Shown: positions 16,437-24,187 of the stretch, in pieces | Layout: each line of letters begins with the position of its first letter | How positions within the stretch are numbered: the first letter of the stretch is position 1 | Assembly: GCA_910579075.1 (NCBI GenBank) | Contig: CAJTSV010000034.1 | Coordinates: 1 to 33,692 of the forward strand | DNA: 33,692 bases | DNA from: an uncultured Eubacterium sp. | Lineage (GTDB): Bacteria; Bacillota; Clostridia; Lachnospirales; Lachnospiraceae | Direction of reading: 5' to 3' | The notes under the pieces: model-generated | What the model was told of the DNA's origin: nothing | The model's database searches: none | The model's input: only the letters and a program-made list of their open reading frames with translations | Program-made: the position numbers and the translations under genes

Positions 16437-18310
16437 TAACTGTCACCTCCATGTTCGTCGAAATCCCCGCCGCCTCCGGTCTGTGACTCGTATACCTCAC
16501 GGTAAATATCATTCCCTTTCAGCAGCTCCTCATGCGTGCCAAATCCATGAACCTTCCCATGGTCAAGTACGATAATGCGGTCTGCATTCTGCACCGAAGA
16601 TACACGCTGTGCAATAATCAGCTTGGTCGTGCCCGGTATCTCCTCGGCAAACGCCCTGCGGATTTTTGCATCGGTTGCGGTATCAACCGCACTTGTGGAA
16701 TCATCCAAAATGAGTATTTTCGGTTTTTTCAGCAGTGCCCTTGCGATGCACAGCCGCTGCTTCTGTCCGCCAGATACGTTGGTACCGCCCTGCTCAATAT
16801 AAGTATCATACCCTTTTGGCATGGCTTCGATAAATTCATCTGCGCAGGCCAGCCTACAGGCCCTTTTGCATTCTTCTTCACTGGCCTGTAAATCTCCCCA
16901 GCGCAGATTGTCATAAATCGTGCCGGAAAACAGCACATTTTTCTGCAGGACAACAGCCACCTCATTACGCAGCGTTTCCAGGTCATATTCCCGGACGTCC
17001 CTGCCGCCGACTTTTACGGTACCGTTCGTAACATCATACAGGCGGCTTATCAGGTTCACCATGCTGGATTTTGAACTTCCGGTGCCGCCGATAATCCCTA
17101 TCGTTTCGCCTGCATGAATGCTCAGATGAATATCCGATAAAACAAGTCCGGCACCTTCCTGTCCGCCAGAAGCAGCTGCCGTTACCGGCACGCCGCCTTC
17201 AGCCGCTTCCATCTGCGGCACGCTTCCTGCAACAGCTTTCCCCGTCATTCCTGCCTGTGTGTCTGCTGTCTTTCCTGAATAGGAAAAATCGACATGTTCA
17301 AACTGTATGCTGCCGTCTGCCACCTTATACACCGGTTTCTCCGGGTTTGTCAGCGTGCTCTTTTCGCTTAACACTTCCGCAATACGCTTTGCGCTGGCCG
17401 AGCTCATGGTAATCATGACAAAAGCCATGGAAAGCATCATCAGGCTCATCAGAATATTCATGCAGTACGCAAGAAGGCTCGTCAGGTCGCCTACCTGAAG
17501 CTCCGTCCCGCCAGAATTCACAATGACCTTCGCGCCCAGCCAGCTGATGCCAAGCACACAGCTGAATACCGTAAGCATCATGGCCGGGGCATTATAAGCC
17601 ACAATGTTTTCAGCCTTGATAAACATCGCGTACAGATTTCCGCATGCCTTGTGGAACTTGCTTATCTCGTAGTCTTCGCGGACATACGCCTTGACAACGC
17701 GGATAGCTGAAACATTCTCCTGCACGCTCGCATTTAAGTCATCGTATTTTTCAAATACCTCGCTGAAATATTTATAGGCATTTACGGTAATAAGCGCCAG
17801 AAACCCGCCCAGCAGAATTACCGCTGCCAGATATACGAAGGCCAGCTTTGCAGAAATAAAAAACGACATCACCATTGCAGTAATCAGCGAAAACGGCGCG
17901 CGGACGCACATGCGCAGTGTCATCTGGTATGCATTCTGCAGGTTTGTGACATCTGTTGTCAGCCTCGTTACCAGCCCGGCTGTGGAAAATTTATCAATGT
18001 TTTCAAACGAATAGTCCTGGATTTTGACAAACATCCCTTCGCGCAGGTTTCTGGCAAACCCGGCCGAAGCCCGTGCCCCGTACTTGCCGCCCATCACGCC
18101 TGCCCACAGGCCAATCAGTGCCGTAACAATCATCCAAAGCCCCATGACATAAATGTGCCTGATATTTCCAAGTTCCACACCGTCGTCAATAATGGAAGCC
18201 ATAAAAAGCGGTATCATCATTTCCATAACGACTTCCAGTATCATATAAACCGGAGTCATCAGGGAATCTTTTCGAAATTCCTTAATATAAGAAGCCAGTG
18301 TTTTCAGCAA
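16436..18310 (-). CDS. ABC exporter half-transporter with degenerate ATP site
   Basis: A 624-residue permease-ATPase fusion, first gene of the exporter pair. Six transmembrane helices occupy about 18-300. Walker A is GGTGSSKSS (408-416), Q456, signature VSGGQ (512-516). After Walker B the catalytic glutamate is replaced by aspartate (D537 in LDDSTS), and the H-loop histidine by glutamine (Q568 in AQRVSS). Such changes are the hallmark of the inactive site in heterodimeric exporters. A low-complexity, alanine- and glycine-rich insert (about 346-388) interrupts the start of the nucleotide-binding domain. The start codon is TTG at 18310: a TGA lies directly before it in frame, and AAAGGA is 11 bases upstream. 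thrH ends 79 bases upstream. Confidence 0.92.
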   Translation of the reverse strand: MLKTLASYIKEFRKDSLMTPVYMILEVVMEMMIPLFMASIIDDGVELGNIRHIYVMGLWMIVTALIGLWAGVMGGKYGARASAGFARNLREGMFVKIQDYSFENIDKFSTAGLVTRLTTDVTNLQNAYQMTLRMCVRAPFSLITAMVMSFFISAKLAFVYLAAVILLGGFLALITVNAYKYFSEVFEKYDDLNASVQENVSAIRVVKAYVREDYEISKFHKACGNLYAMFIKAENIVAYNAPAMMLTVFSCVLGISWLGAKVIVNSGGTELQVGDLTSLLAYCMNILMSLMMLSMAFVMITMSSASAKRIAEVLSEKSTLTNPEKPVYKVADGSIQFEHVDFSYSGKTADTQAGMTGKAVAGSVPQMEAAEGGVPVTAAASGGQEGAGLVLSDIHLSIHAGETIGIIGGTGSSKSSMVNLISRLYDVTNGTVKVGGRDVREYDLETLRNEVAVVLQKNVLFSGTIYDNLRWGDLQASEEECKRACRLACADEFIEAMPKGYDTYIEQGGTNVSGGQKQRLCIARALLKKPKILILDDSTSAVDTATDAKIRRAFAEEIPGTTKLIIAQRVSSVQNADRIIVLDHGKVHGFGTHEELLKGNDIYREVYESQTGGGGDFDEHGGDS

Positions 18311-18389
18311 TCACATTCACATCCTTTCCCAATCGCAGTCCTTCTGATTCGGTACTTACAGATTTCCGGTTTTCCGTTCCGATAGCACC

Positions 18390-18995
18390 TTACTCCTTCA
18401 TGGCATTTTTTATTGCTTCCAGCAGCTGCCCATATTCCTCAAACGCCGGAAACTGCGGATAGTCTGCCTTAATCTGTTCGGTACTCTTAAATAAAAAGCC
18501 TGCCTTGCTCGCCTGTATCATCCCAAGGTCGTTAAAGCTGTCACCGCTGGCAATCGTCTCAAATCCGACCGACTGCAGCGCCTTTACCGTAGCATATTTG
18601 GATTTTTCCACACGCATCCGGTAGCCGGTGATTTCACCGTCCGGCGCTGTTTCCAGTGTATTGCAGAAAATCGTCGGCCAGCCCAGCTTCTGCATCAGCG
18701 GCTTTGCAAACTGCTCAAAGGTGTCGCTGATAATGATTACCTGCGTGAGGGAGCGCAGCTCATCCAGAAATTCCTTTGCACCCGGAAGCGGCTCTATCTG
18801 CGCAATCGTATTCTGGATTTCCTTTAATCCCAGGCCGTGCTCTTTCAAAATGCGGAGCCGTCCTTCCATCAGCCTGTCATAGTCCGGTTCGTCCCTTGTC
18901 GTCTTTTTCAGCTGTGGAATGCCTGCCGCTTCGGCAAATGCAATCCAGATTTCAGGTACTAATACGCCTTCTAAATCCAAGCATGTGATATACAT
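18390..18995 (-). CDS. thrH: ThrH-type HAD phosphatase (phosphoserine phosphatase/homoserine phosphotransferase)
   Basis: A 201-residue HAD-superfamily enzyme very like ThrH of Pseudomonas, which dephosphorylates phosphoserine and can transfer phosphate to homoserine. Seen are CLDLEGVLVPEIWIAFAE with nucleophile D7 and E9 (ThrH has DLEG where other HADs have DxDGT), TTRDEPDYDRLM in the cap, motif II ISDTFEQF, a lysine in the KSKYATVKAL region and motif IV ASGDSFNDLGM. PQFPA near residue 180 is also shared with ThrH. GGAGG lies eight bases before the ATG. A GC-rich hairpin (19023-19064) occupies the leader. It could be the first gene of the leftward cluster ending at 11827. The exact physiological role, serine or threonine metabolism, is not fixed by sequence. 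Confidence 0.9.
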   Translation of the reverse strand: MYITCLDLEGVLVPEIWIAFAEAAGIPQLKKTTRDEPDYDRLMEGRLRILKEHGLGLKEIQNTIAQIEPLPGAKEFLDELRSLTQVIIISDTFEQFAKPLMQKLGWPTIFCNTLETAPDGEITGYRMRVEKSKYATVKALQSVGFETIASGDSFNDLGMIQASKAGFLFKSTEQIKADYPQFPAFEEYGQLLEAIKNAMKE

Positions 18996-19022
18996 TTTTC
19001 ATTCCTCCATTTTTATCGTTTT

Positions 19023-19064
19023 CAGGGCGCTGGCGCGGCAGATGTCCCTCGCTGGCGCGCCCTG
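19023..19064 (-). promoter_or_regulatory. GC-rich hairpin in the thrH leader
   Basis: CAGGGCGC (19023-19030) pairs with GCGCCCTG (19057-19064), with further GC-rich pairing inside. No T run follows, so it is not a plain terminator. It lies 28 bases upstream of thrH and could affect its expression. Confidence 0.4.
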
Positions 19065-19162
19065 GTGGGTCGTTTCTATATTTTGCCACAAAATAAAATT
19101 ATGTGCAAGCAATATATAAGATTTCTAAGGGGCTTTTGAGCCAGGGGAGCTTGGGAAGGGAA

Positions 19163-19498
19163 TGGATTCCCGGACGCTGGATGGGAATCCCGCAGCTGCG
19201 TCACGGCATGCCGCACCGCACAGTGCATTTCAATATAAATGAAAGCCGCTTCCACGAAACAGCTGGCGGGGAATGCCTGCCCTGTCTGGGATGTGACTGT
19301 GGAAGAATATCAGAATCCCTTAGCATTCTGCCACACAGAAAGGGGGCGCAGCCCGAAGGCGGCTTTTAGCCGAAGGCGAACTGGCCGCCTGTCCGTGCGG
19401 TACCAAAAACCCAGGCGCAGAATACTTAGGGATTCTTATATTCTGGAACGGAACATCCCAGACAGGGCAGGCATCCCCCGCCAGCGTCCGGGAATCCA
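19163..19498. repeat. Structured dispersed repeat, copy 2 (complete, nested palindrome)
   Basis: Three nested inverted repeats define the element: 19163-19180 with 19481-19498 (18 of 18), 19262-19294 with 19453-19485 (32 of 33), and 19305-19331 with 19417-19443 (24 of 27). The core repeats the motifs of copy 1: a GC-rich stem, GCCGAAGGC and CGGTACC. An 81-bp segment (19181-19261) with no partner on the right interrupts the left arm. The right edge is only six bases from the stop codon of the leftward penicillin-binding protein gene, so its hairpins may also end or protect that transcript. Short open frames in it have no ribosome sites and are not genes. Confidence 0.85.
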
Positions 19499-19504
19499 CT
19501 TTCA

Positions 19505-21601
19505 CTAATTGAAATCCACAACCCCCTTCCCTTCATTCAGATGCAGCATCACATCCTTCCACACACTCGCCGGATAAGTCCCGCCATACAAGCTGTCCAG
19601 TGTCTTAGGCGTATCATACCCAACCCAGACCGCCGCCGTATAATACGGTGTCACGCCGCAGAACCACCCGTCCTTGCTTCCATTCGTCGTCCCCGTCTTT
19701 CCGGCTGCCGGCATATCCGACACCTGGCTCCATCCCATGCTCTTTGCCGTTCCTTTTGTAAGGACTCCCTTAAGAATATCAAGCATAACCGAGCACGCCC
19801 GTTCATGATACACCTTCAGCGGTTTTTCTTCCTTATATAATTCCCTGCCGTCCTTATCCTTGAGCGACACAATACAGGATGGATCGCGGTACCTGCCCTG
19901 GTTTGCAAGCGTACAGTAGCCGCTTGCCATCTGCACCGTGGTAGCGCCGTAGGTCAGGCCGCCCAGCGCCGCAGACAGCGTATAATCCTGCGGCACAATT
20001 TTGTCAAACTTCATGTTTGTAATAAATTCCAGCCCGTAAGACGGCTTGATATCATAAAAGACCGAATAGGCCACGCCGTTTTTACTCTGCTCAACGGCAT
20101 TGCGCAGGGACATGGATGTCCCGCTGAGGCTGGAAATATCCACGCCCGGCTGCTGCGCTGTTTTTACATCAATATCATATACCGTAGTTTCCGGCGTATA
20201 CCCGTACATCAATGCCGGCGTATAGACTGCCAGCGGCTTGAATGTGCTGCCCGGCTGGCGGTAGCTTTGGAACGCACGGTTTAAGCTGTAGACATTATTT
20301 AAGTTTTCCTGCGAACGCCCGCCTGCGACAGCAATCGTTTTCCCGGTCGCATTATCAAGAACCGTAACAGCCCCCTGCAGCTCATACACATCGGTTTTTG
20401 GGTTTGTCTGCGTGGCAAACGCCAGGTTATTATCGAGTGCCTGCTGCACCGAAGCCTGCACATCCGGCTGCAGGCTTGTCATCACGGTATAGCCGTTTGC
20501 GTACAGGCTTTTCTTTTCCAGGTTATAAGCTGCTTCATAGGCTTCCTGATACTGTTTATAATCTTCCTCGTCCGAAAATTCATAGCGGAACTCAAAATTA
20601 TGCAGCTTCATCAGGTATTCTGCCGCACAGTAAACCGCATACGTCGTCTCGTAATTGTAAAATTCCGGCTCCGGCTTTTGAATTTTTATTTTTTCCTTGC
20701 AGGCCTGCTGGTATTCGCTTTTAGAAATATATCCTTCTTCCAGCATGTCTTTTAAAATCTTGTCCCTGCGCTCCACAGCCCGCTCCGGATAGCGGTATGG
20801 GTTAAAATATTCCGGCCGGTTTGGAATGGCGCAAAGGTATGCCAGCTGCGAAAGCGAAAGTTCCGACGCGTTTTTTGCAAAATACGCCCTGGATGCCGCT
20901 TCCAGCCCGTATATGCCGTTGCTGAAGCAGGCTGTATTAATATAAAATTCCAGGATTTCCTGCTTGCTGTACTTGCGCGTCAGGCGGATAGCGACCATCA
21001 TTTCTTTGATTTTCCGGGTAACCGAACGCTCCCTTGTCAGGTAAATCGTCCGCGAAAGCTGCTGCGTAATCGTGCTGGCGCCTGCCATATTATCGCCCCT
21101 GGACAGCACGAAATCCATGGCTACCCGTACAATTCCCTTGATATCAATGCCGATATTGCGCCAGTAGCTGCGGTCTTCGATTGCAACAAAGGCCTGGGCT
21201 GCATGCTTTGGAATCTCGCTGTACTTCAGATAGCTGGATTTTCCATTGCCCGAAGAAAGCTCTGCTATCTGCCCGCCGTCTGCTGCATAAATATAAGTAA
21301 TTTCGTCCATGCGGAAATCTTCTGCCCTGCTTTCTGCCACAATCTTATCCGCTTCCTTTGCAAAAGAACGGTAATCATCCCCAAAGCGTACAAACAGGAC
21401 AACCGATACCACCGCAGTCAGAATCAGCCCGGTCAGGACCGTCCACTTCAATACCTGCCATACATAATAGAAAAAATCACAGAAAAAAGCCCCGACAAGC
21501 TCAAATCCATATCCGCCCTTTGTCTCCCCGGGCTTTTGATGTGCTTTTTTCACCCGCGCCATCATAGACTGGCGCTTCTGTTTTTCTTTCTTTTTCGCCA
21601 T
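19505..21601 (-). CDS. Class A penicillin-binding protein (transglycosylase/transpeptidase)
   Basis: A 698-residue bifunctional peptidoglycan synthase. A basic cytoplasmic tail precedes one membrane helix (about 52-74). The GT51 glycosyltransferase domain has EDRSYWRN with catalytic E142, GASTITQQL and RKIKEMMVAIRLTRKYSKQE. The transpeptidase domain has PGSTFKP (S452, K455), SKN (506-508) and KTG (635-637 in GKTGTTNG). All catalytic motifs are intact and length is normal. It polymerises and cross-links glycan strands outside the membrane. AAAGGAG lies five bases before the ATG. It is divergent from nfo; a weak TAGAAT at 21640-21645 (minus strand) could be its -10, its -35 overlapping that of nfo. 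The structured repeat follows it directly. Confidence 0.96.
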   Translation of the reverse strand: MAKKKEKQKRQSMMARVKKAHQKPGETKGGYGFELVGAFFCDFFYYVWQVLKWTVLTGLILTAVVSVVLFVRFGDDYRSFAKEADKIVAESRAEDFRMDEITYIYAADGGQIAELSSGNGKSSYLKYSEIPKHAAQAFVAIEDRSYWRNIGIDIKGIVRVAMDFVLSRGDNMAGASTITQQLSRTIYLTRERSVTRKIKEMMVAIRLTRKYSKQEILEFYINTACFSNGIYGLEAASRAYFAKNASELSLSQLAYLCAIPNRPEYFNPYRYPERAVERRDKILKDMLEEGYISKSEYQQACKEKIKIQKPEPEFYNYETTYAVYCAAEYLMKLHNFEFRYEFSDEEDYKQYQEAYEAAYNLEKKSLYANGYTVMTSLQPDVQASVQQALDNNLAFATQTNPKTDVYELQGAVTVLDNATGKTIAVAGGRSQENLNNVYSLNRAFQSYRQPGSTFKPLAVYTPALMYGYTPETTVYDIDVKTAQQPGVDISSLSGTSMSLRNAVEQSKNGVAYSVFYDIKPSYGLEFITNMKFDKIVPQDYTLSAALGGLTYGATTVQMASGYCTLANQGRYRDPSCIVSLKDKDGRELYKEEKPLKVYHERACSVMLDILKGVLTKGTAKSMGWSQVSDMPAAGKTGTTNGSKDGWFCGVTPYYTAAVWVGYDTPKTLDSLYGGTYPASVWKDVMLHLNEGKGVVDFN

Positions 21602-21662
21602 ATCTGCTCCTTTGTGTCATATTTTATTCTGCCATGGGTATTCTAACATAAAAAAAAGATTC

Positions 21663-21691
21663 TTGCCAGTGGGAGTAAATTCTTATATAAT
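21663..21691 (+). promoter_or_regulatory. Sigma-A-type promoter of nfo
   Basis: TTGCCA, exactly 17 bases, and a perfect TATAAT, 33 bases upstream of the nfo start. Confidence 0.8.
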
Positions 21692-21724
21692 CCAGATAAT
21701 AAATATAGAAAAGAGGTTTCCATT

Positions 21725-22582
21725 ATGATAAAAATCGGTTCCCATGTCGGAATGAGCGGAAAGGACATGTTTTTAAATTCCGCCAGAGAAGCTGCTTCTT
21801 ATGGGGCGAATACATTTATGGTCTACACCGGAGCGCCGCAGAATACGCGCCGCAGGGAAATTTCAGAATTAAATATTGAAGCGGCCCATGCCTATATGAA
21901 AGAACACGGCATTGACAGCTTTGTTGTTCATGCGCCGTATATTATCAACCTCGGCAACTCTGTCAAGCCGGAAACCTTTGAACTGGCCGTGGAATTTCTT
22001 GCAACAGAATGCGAACGCACGCTTGCAATGGGCAGCAATATGCTGATTCTGCATCCCGGCGCGCATGTCGGAGCCGGCACAGACGCCGGGACAGCCCAGA
22101 TTATCAAAGGACTCAACGAAGTGCTTTCGGCAGATTCCAGGTGCCTGATTGCGCTGGAGACAATGGCTGGAAAAGGCACGGAAATCGGCAGGAATTTTGA
22201 AGAACTGGCTGCTATTTATGACGGCGTCGTGCACAATGACAAGCTGCGTGTCTGTTTCGATACCTGCCATACGCACGATGCCGGATATGATATTGTCCAT
22301 GATTTCGACGGTGTTATCGGCCATTTTGACGAGGTTATCGGCAAAGACCAGATTGCCGTCTTTCATATCAATGACAGCAAAAATGCCTGCGGCGCGTCCA
22401 AAGACCGCCATGAAAACATCGGAAAGGGCGGAATCGGCTTTGAAGCCCTGCACCGGATTGTCCATCACCCGGATTTCCTGGAAATTCCAAAAATACTCGA
22501 AACCCCTTATATCCCGGACCCGGACGATGCAAAAAAGAAAAATCCGCCCTACCGGGAAGAAATCAAGCGGCTGCTGCAATAA
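21725..22582 (+). CDS. nfo: Endonuclease IV (AP endonuclease)
   Basis: A 285-residue zinc-dependent AP endonuclease that cleaves 5' of abasic sites and removes 3' blocking groups in base excision repair. The TIM barrel and all metal ligands are visible: H69 (VVHAPY), H110 (LILHPG), E145 (ALETMAG), D179 and H182 (CFDTCHTHDAGYD), H214 (FHINDSK), D227 and H229 (DRHENIG) and E259 (ILETPY). Length equals that of E. coli Nfo. AAAGAGG precedes the ATG, and a strong vegetative promoter stands alone upstream, so it is probably monocistronic. A GGCAGC/GCTGCC stem (22586-22615) between it and the convergent small ORF may end transcription weakly in both directions. Confidence 0.97.
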   Translation: MIKIGSHVGMSGKDMFLNSAREAASYGANTFMVYTGAPQNTRRREISELNIEAAHAYMKEHGIDSFVVHAPYIINLGNSVKPETFELAVEFLATECERTLAMGSNMLILHPGAHVGAGTDAGTAQIIKGLNEVLSADSRCLIALETMAGKGTEIGRNFEELAAIYDGVVHNDKLRVCFDTCHTHDAGYDIVHDFDGVIGHFDEVIGKDQIAVFHINDSKNACGASKDRHENIGKGGIGFEALHRIVHHPDFLEIPKILETPYIPDPDDAKKKNPPYREEIKRLLQ

Positions 22583-22608
22583 TGCGGCAGCCCCTGTATT
22601 TTACAATT

Positions 22609-22812
22609 TCAGCTGCCCAGCACATCCTTTAAGCATACCCTTCCAAACAGCTTTTCTTCTGCAAATGCATGCTCCTGTGTTTCATCATCCAGCACAGCCC
22701 CATTAAAAATCCTGACAGGAAACAAAATATCTTTTCCTTTCACATAATAATGTGCCAGCACCGGAATTTCCCCAATTTCCCCGGATGCCCAGTCAATATC
22801 CAATTCTTTCAT
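22609..22812 (-). CDS. Small hypothetical protein, possibly the 3' part of a frameshifted gene
   Basis: A 67-residue acidic protein of unknown function (DIDWASGEIGEIPVLAHYYV; FPVRIFNGAVLDDE). No ribosome binding site precedes the ATG at 22812. Instead this ATG overlaps, as ATGA, the stop codon of a 19-codon frame starting at 22868, downstream of a good promoter (22906-22934). Either the two are translationally coupled, or a small indel near 22811 split one gene: joining the frames gives a smooth LFSNA-KELDIDW. Codon use resembles neighbouring genes. No family recognised. Confidence 0.5.
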   Translation of the reverse strand: MKELDIDWASGEIGEIPVLAHYYVKGKDILFPVRIFNGAVLDDETQEHAFAEEKLFGRVCLKDVLGS

Positions 22813-22868
22813 ATTGCGTTCGAAAACAGCTTCTGTTTTATATCATTTTGCAATGCCCCGACCGGCAT
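22809..22868 (-). CDS. Short upstream frame, leader peptide or 5' part of the frameshifted gene
   Basis: Nineteen codons, MPVGALQNDIKQKLFSNAI, whose TGA overlaps the ATG of the next frame. It begins 38 bases after the -10 box of a convincing promoter. Only a poor GGTGG lies just before its ATG, so its translation is uncertain. Confidence 0.3.
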   Translation of the reverse strand: MPVGALQNDIKQKLFSNAI

Positions 22869-22905
22869 CCACCGGACAGATGCACCGCCTGCCTTACAAA
22901 ATACC

Positions 22906-22934
22906 AGTATAGCAGAACAGAGCGGCTTTTACAA
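22906..22934 (-). promoter_or_regulatory. Sigma-A-type promoter for the small ORF pair
   Basis: On the minus strand TTGTAA, 17 bases, TATACT, with an extended TG before the -10 box. Confidence 0.6.
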
Positions 22935-22972
22935 CGAAAAGAAGCTTCCGGCGCTGTCTGCTTAAGCCAAAA

Positions 22973-23062
22973 GGTTACTGTTCACACAGACTTTGCAGGG
23001 TCTGCCCCAGGGGCATTCACTGCAATATCCGTAAGAAAGTGATTCAGGAGTAAACAGTAACC
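22973..23062. repeat. 90-bp palindromic element
   Basis: GGTTACTGTT (22973-22982) and AACAGTAACC (23053-23062) are perfect inverted repeats. Inside are smaller inverted pairs, TGCC/GGCA around 23002-23014 and CACT/AGTG. No coding frame with a ribosome site is present. It could be a MITE-like insertion or the remains of one. The rest of 22935-23247 shows nothing recognisable. Confidence 0.5.
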
Positions 23063-23247
23063 ACAAAAGTCCCGCTCCTGTGCCGCAGCACTGCAAATAT
23101 TTTCAGCAATATCTGAAAAAACGCATATTTCCAGAAGATTAAATATCCTGTCCCGGGCAACTAAGTTACACTATGTTTATATTTTCGCTGCCTGCTACCC
23201 ATATACGTCTTACCGTTATAGTACTTATTAACATCTGTCAGTATATT

Positions 23248-23276
23248 TTACCATTTACTAAAATAGAATTTATAAT
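23248..23276 (+). promoter_or_regulatory. Sigma-A-type promoter of the Xre gene
   Basis: TTACCA, 17 bases, perfect TATAAT, 26 bases before the ATG at 23303. Confidence 0.65.
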
Positions 23277-23302
23277 ACATTTGAGGAGATGGGGACTACA
23301 CA

Positions 23303-23656
23303 ATGAGAGAAGAATATGTTTTAAAGAGAGTAACACAGCTTCGGGAAGAACGTAACTGGTCACTTTACCGGCTTGCCAAAGAATCGGACATCAGCTATTC
23401 GACTTTGAGCAATACGTTTCACCGCAACAATGTCCCGTCTGTATCAACACTGATACGGATTTGTGACGGCTTTGGCATCACGCTTGCCGAATTTTTTGAC
23501 GAAGACGGCACCATGCCAAAACAGCTGACGGTTTCCGACCAGCAGCTGCTTGCTGATTTCCACCGCCTGCCGCGCAGCGATAAAAACCTTGTAACAGCTT
23601 ATATGCAGGGGCTTTTGAAGGTAGCGGCTGTCCAGGAAATTCCTAAGGAACCATAG
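23303..23656 (+). CDS. Xre-family helix-turn-helix transcriptional regulator
   Basis: A 117-residue cytoplasmic DNA-binding protein. Residues 6-62 form a Cro/C1-type helix-turn-helix (LKRVTQLREERNWSLYRLAK; SYSTLSNTFHRNNVPSVSTL; then GFGITLAEFF). The C-terminal half (about 70-110) contains LTVSDQQLLADFHRLPRSDK and a helix that probably dimerises. GGGGA lies seven bases before the ATG. It has its own promoter and is alone on its strand, so targets cannot be guessed from context. Similar small Xre proteins are common in Lachnospiraceae chromosomes and do not by themselves show a prophage. Confidence 0.9.
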   Translation: MREEYVLKRVTQLREERNWSLYRLAKESDISYSTLSNTFHRNNVPSVSTLIRICDGFGITLAEFFDEDGTMPKQLTVSDQQLLADFHRLPRSDKNLVTAYMQGLLKVAAVQEIPKEP

Positions 23657-23761
23657 CCGCCTGCAAATCATCATTTACGCACGGGCAGACATATGCTTCC
23701 AGGCAGCCTGCGATAACGGCACCCAGGCCAGTGCTGCCGGCAGGCTTTCTGCCCGCCAGTA

Positions 23762-23799
23762 TATATCATAGGAAATCCGCTGTAATTTCCTATGATATA
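23762..23799. terminator. Perfect 15-bp hairpin between convergent genes
   Basis: Positions 23762-23776 and 23785-23799 are perfect reverse complements with an 8-base loop. It lies between the Xre gene and the convergent gene at 23810. T-rich tracts are lacking, so it may be a weak bidirectional terminator. Confidence 0.55.
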
Positions 23800-23809
23800 A
23801 CTTCCGGAA

Positions 23810-24097
23810 TCATGTCAGGTCCACATTGCCTTCAAACTCGCCGTTTACAACGTAATACGCCTTGTTATCTTCCGGCTTTACATAAATCCTGATATCTTTC
23901 AGTTCCGCATCGTTTTCACTGTTTTTGTAGTCCTGTTTCGCTTTTTCAGAAATATCCGCTGCCGCCACTTCAAGGTCGCCAAACTGAAGTATCATTTCCT
24001 CTGACGGCGCCGCAGCCGGTACCTCCATGGCTTTTACCACTGGTGCTGCAGGTATGTTTACATTGCCTTTCGACCCTGGCCTTCTGTTCTTCTTCAC
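23810..24097 (-). CDS. DUF6465-like small protein
   Basis: A 95-residue cytoplasmic protein. The N-terminal 35 residues are basic, then proline- and alanine-rich and probably disordered; the C-terminal domain (about 38-93) has LQFGDLEVAAADISEKAKQD and the ending IYVKPEDNKAYYVVNGEFEG, which resembles DUF6465 proteins found mainly in Lachnospiraceae. Their function is not known. It starts with GTG at 24097; AGGAGG lies eight bases upstream, which fixes the start. The VanZ-like gene ends 90 bases upstream on the same strand, so co-transcription is possible. Confidence 0.75.
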   Translation of the reverse strand: MKKNRRPGSKGNVNIPAAPVVKAMEVPAAAPSEEMILQFGDLEVAAADISEKAKQDYKNSENDAELKDIRIYVKPEDNKAYYVVNGEFEGNVDLT

Positions 24098-24187
24098 AGT
24101 GATTCCCTCCTTTACTTATTGCCTGGGCTGTATTTATGTTTTGCAAATGCCAGCCTGCCATTACTATAACCTTTTTCTGTAAATTAG

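Noticed and set aside
19103..19508. Overlapping plus-strand frames of about 90 codons within the repeat
   Set aside because: They follow palindromic repeat sequence, have no ribosome sites and are not matched by a comparable frame in copy 1.
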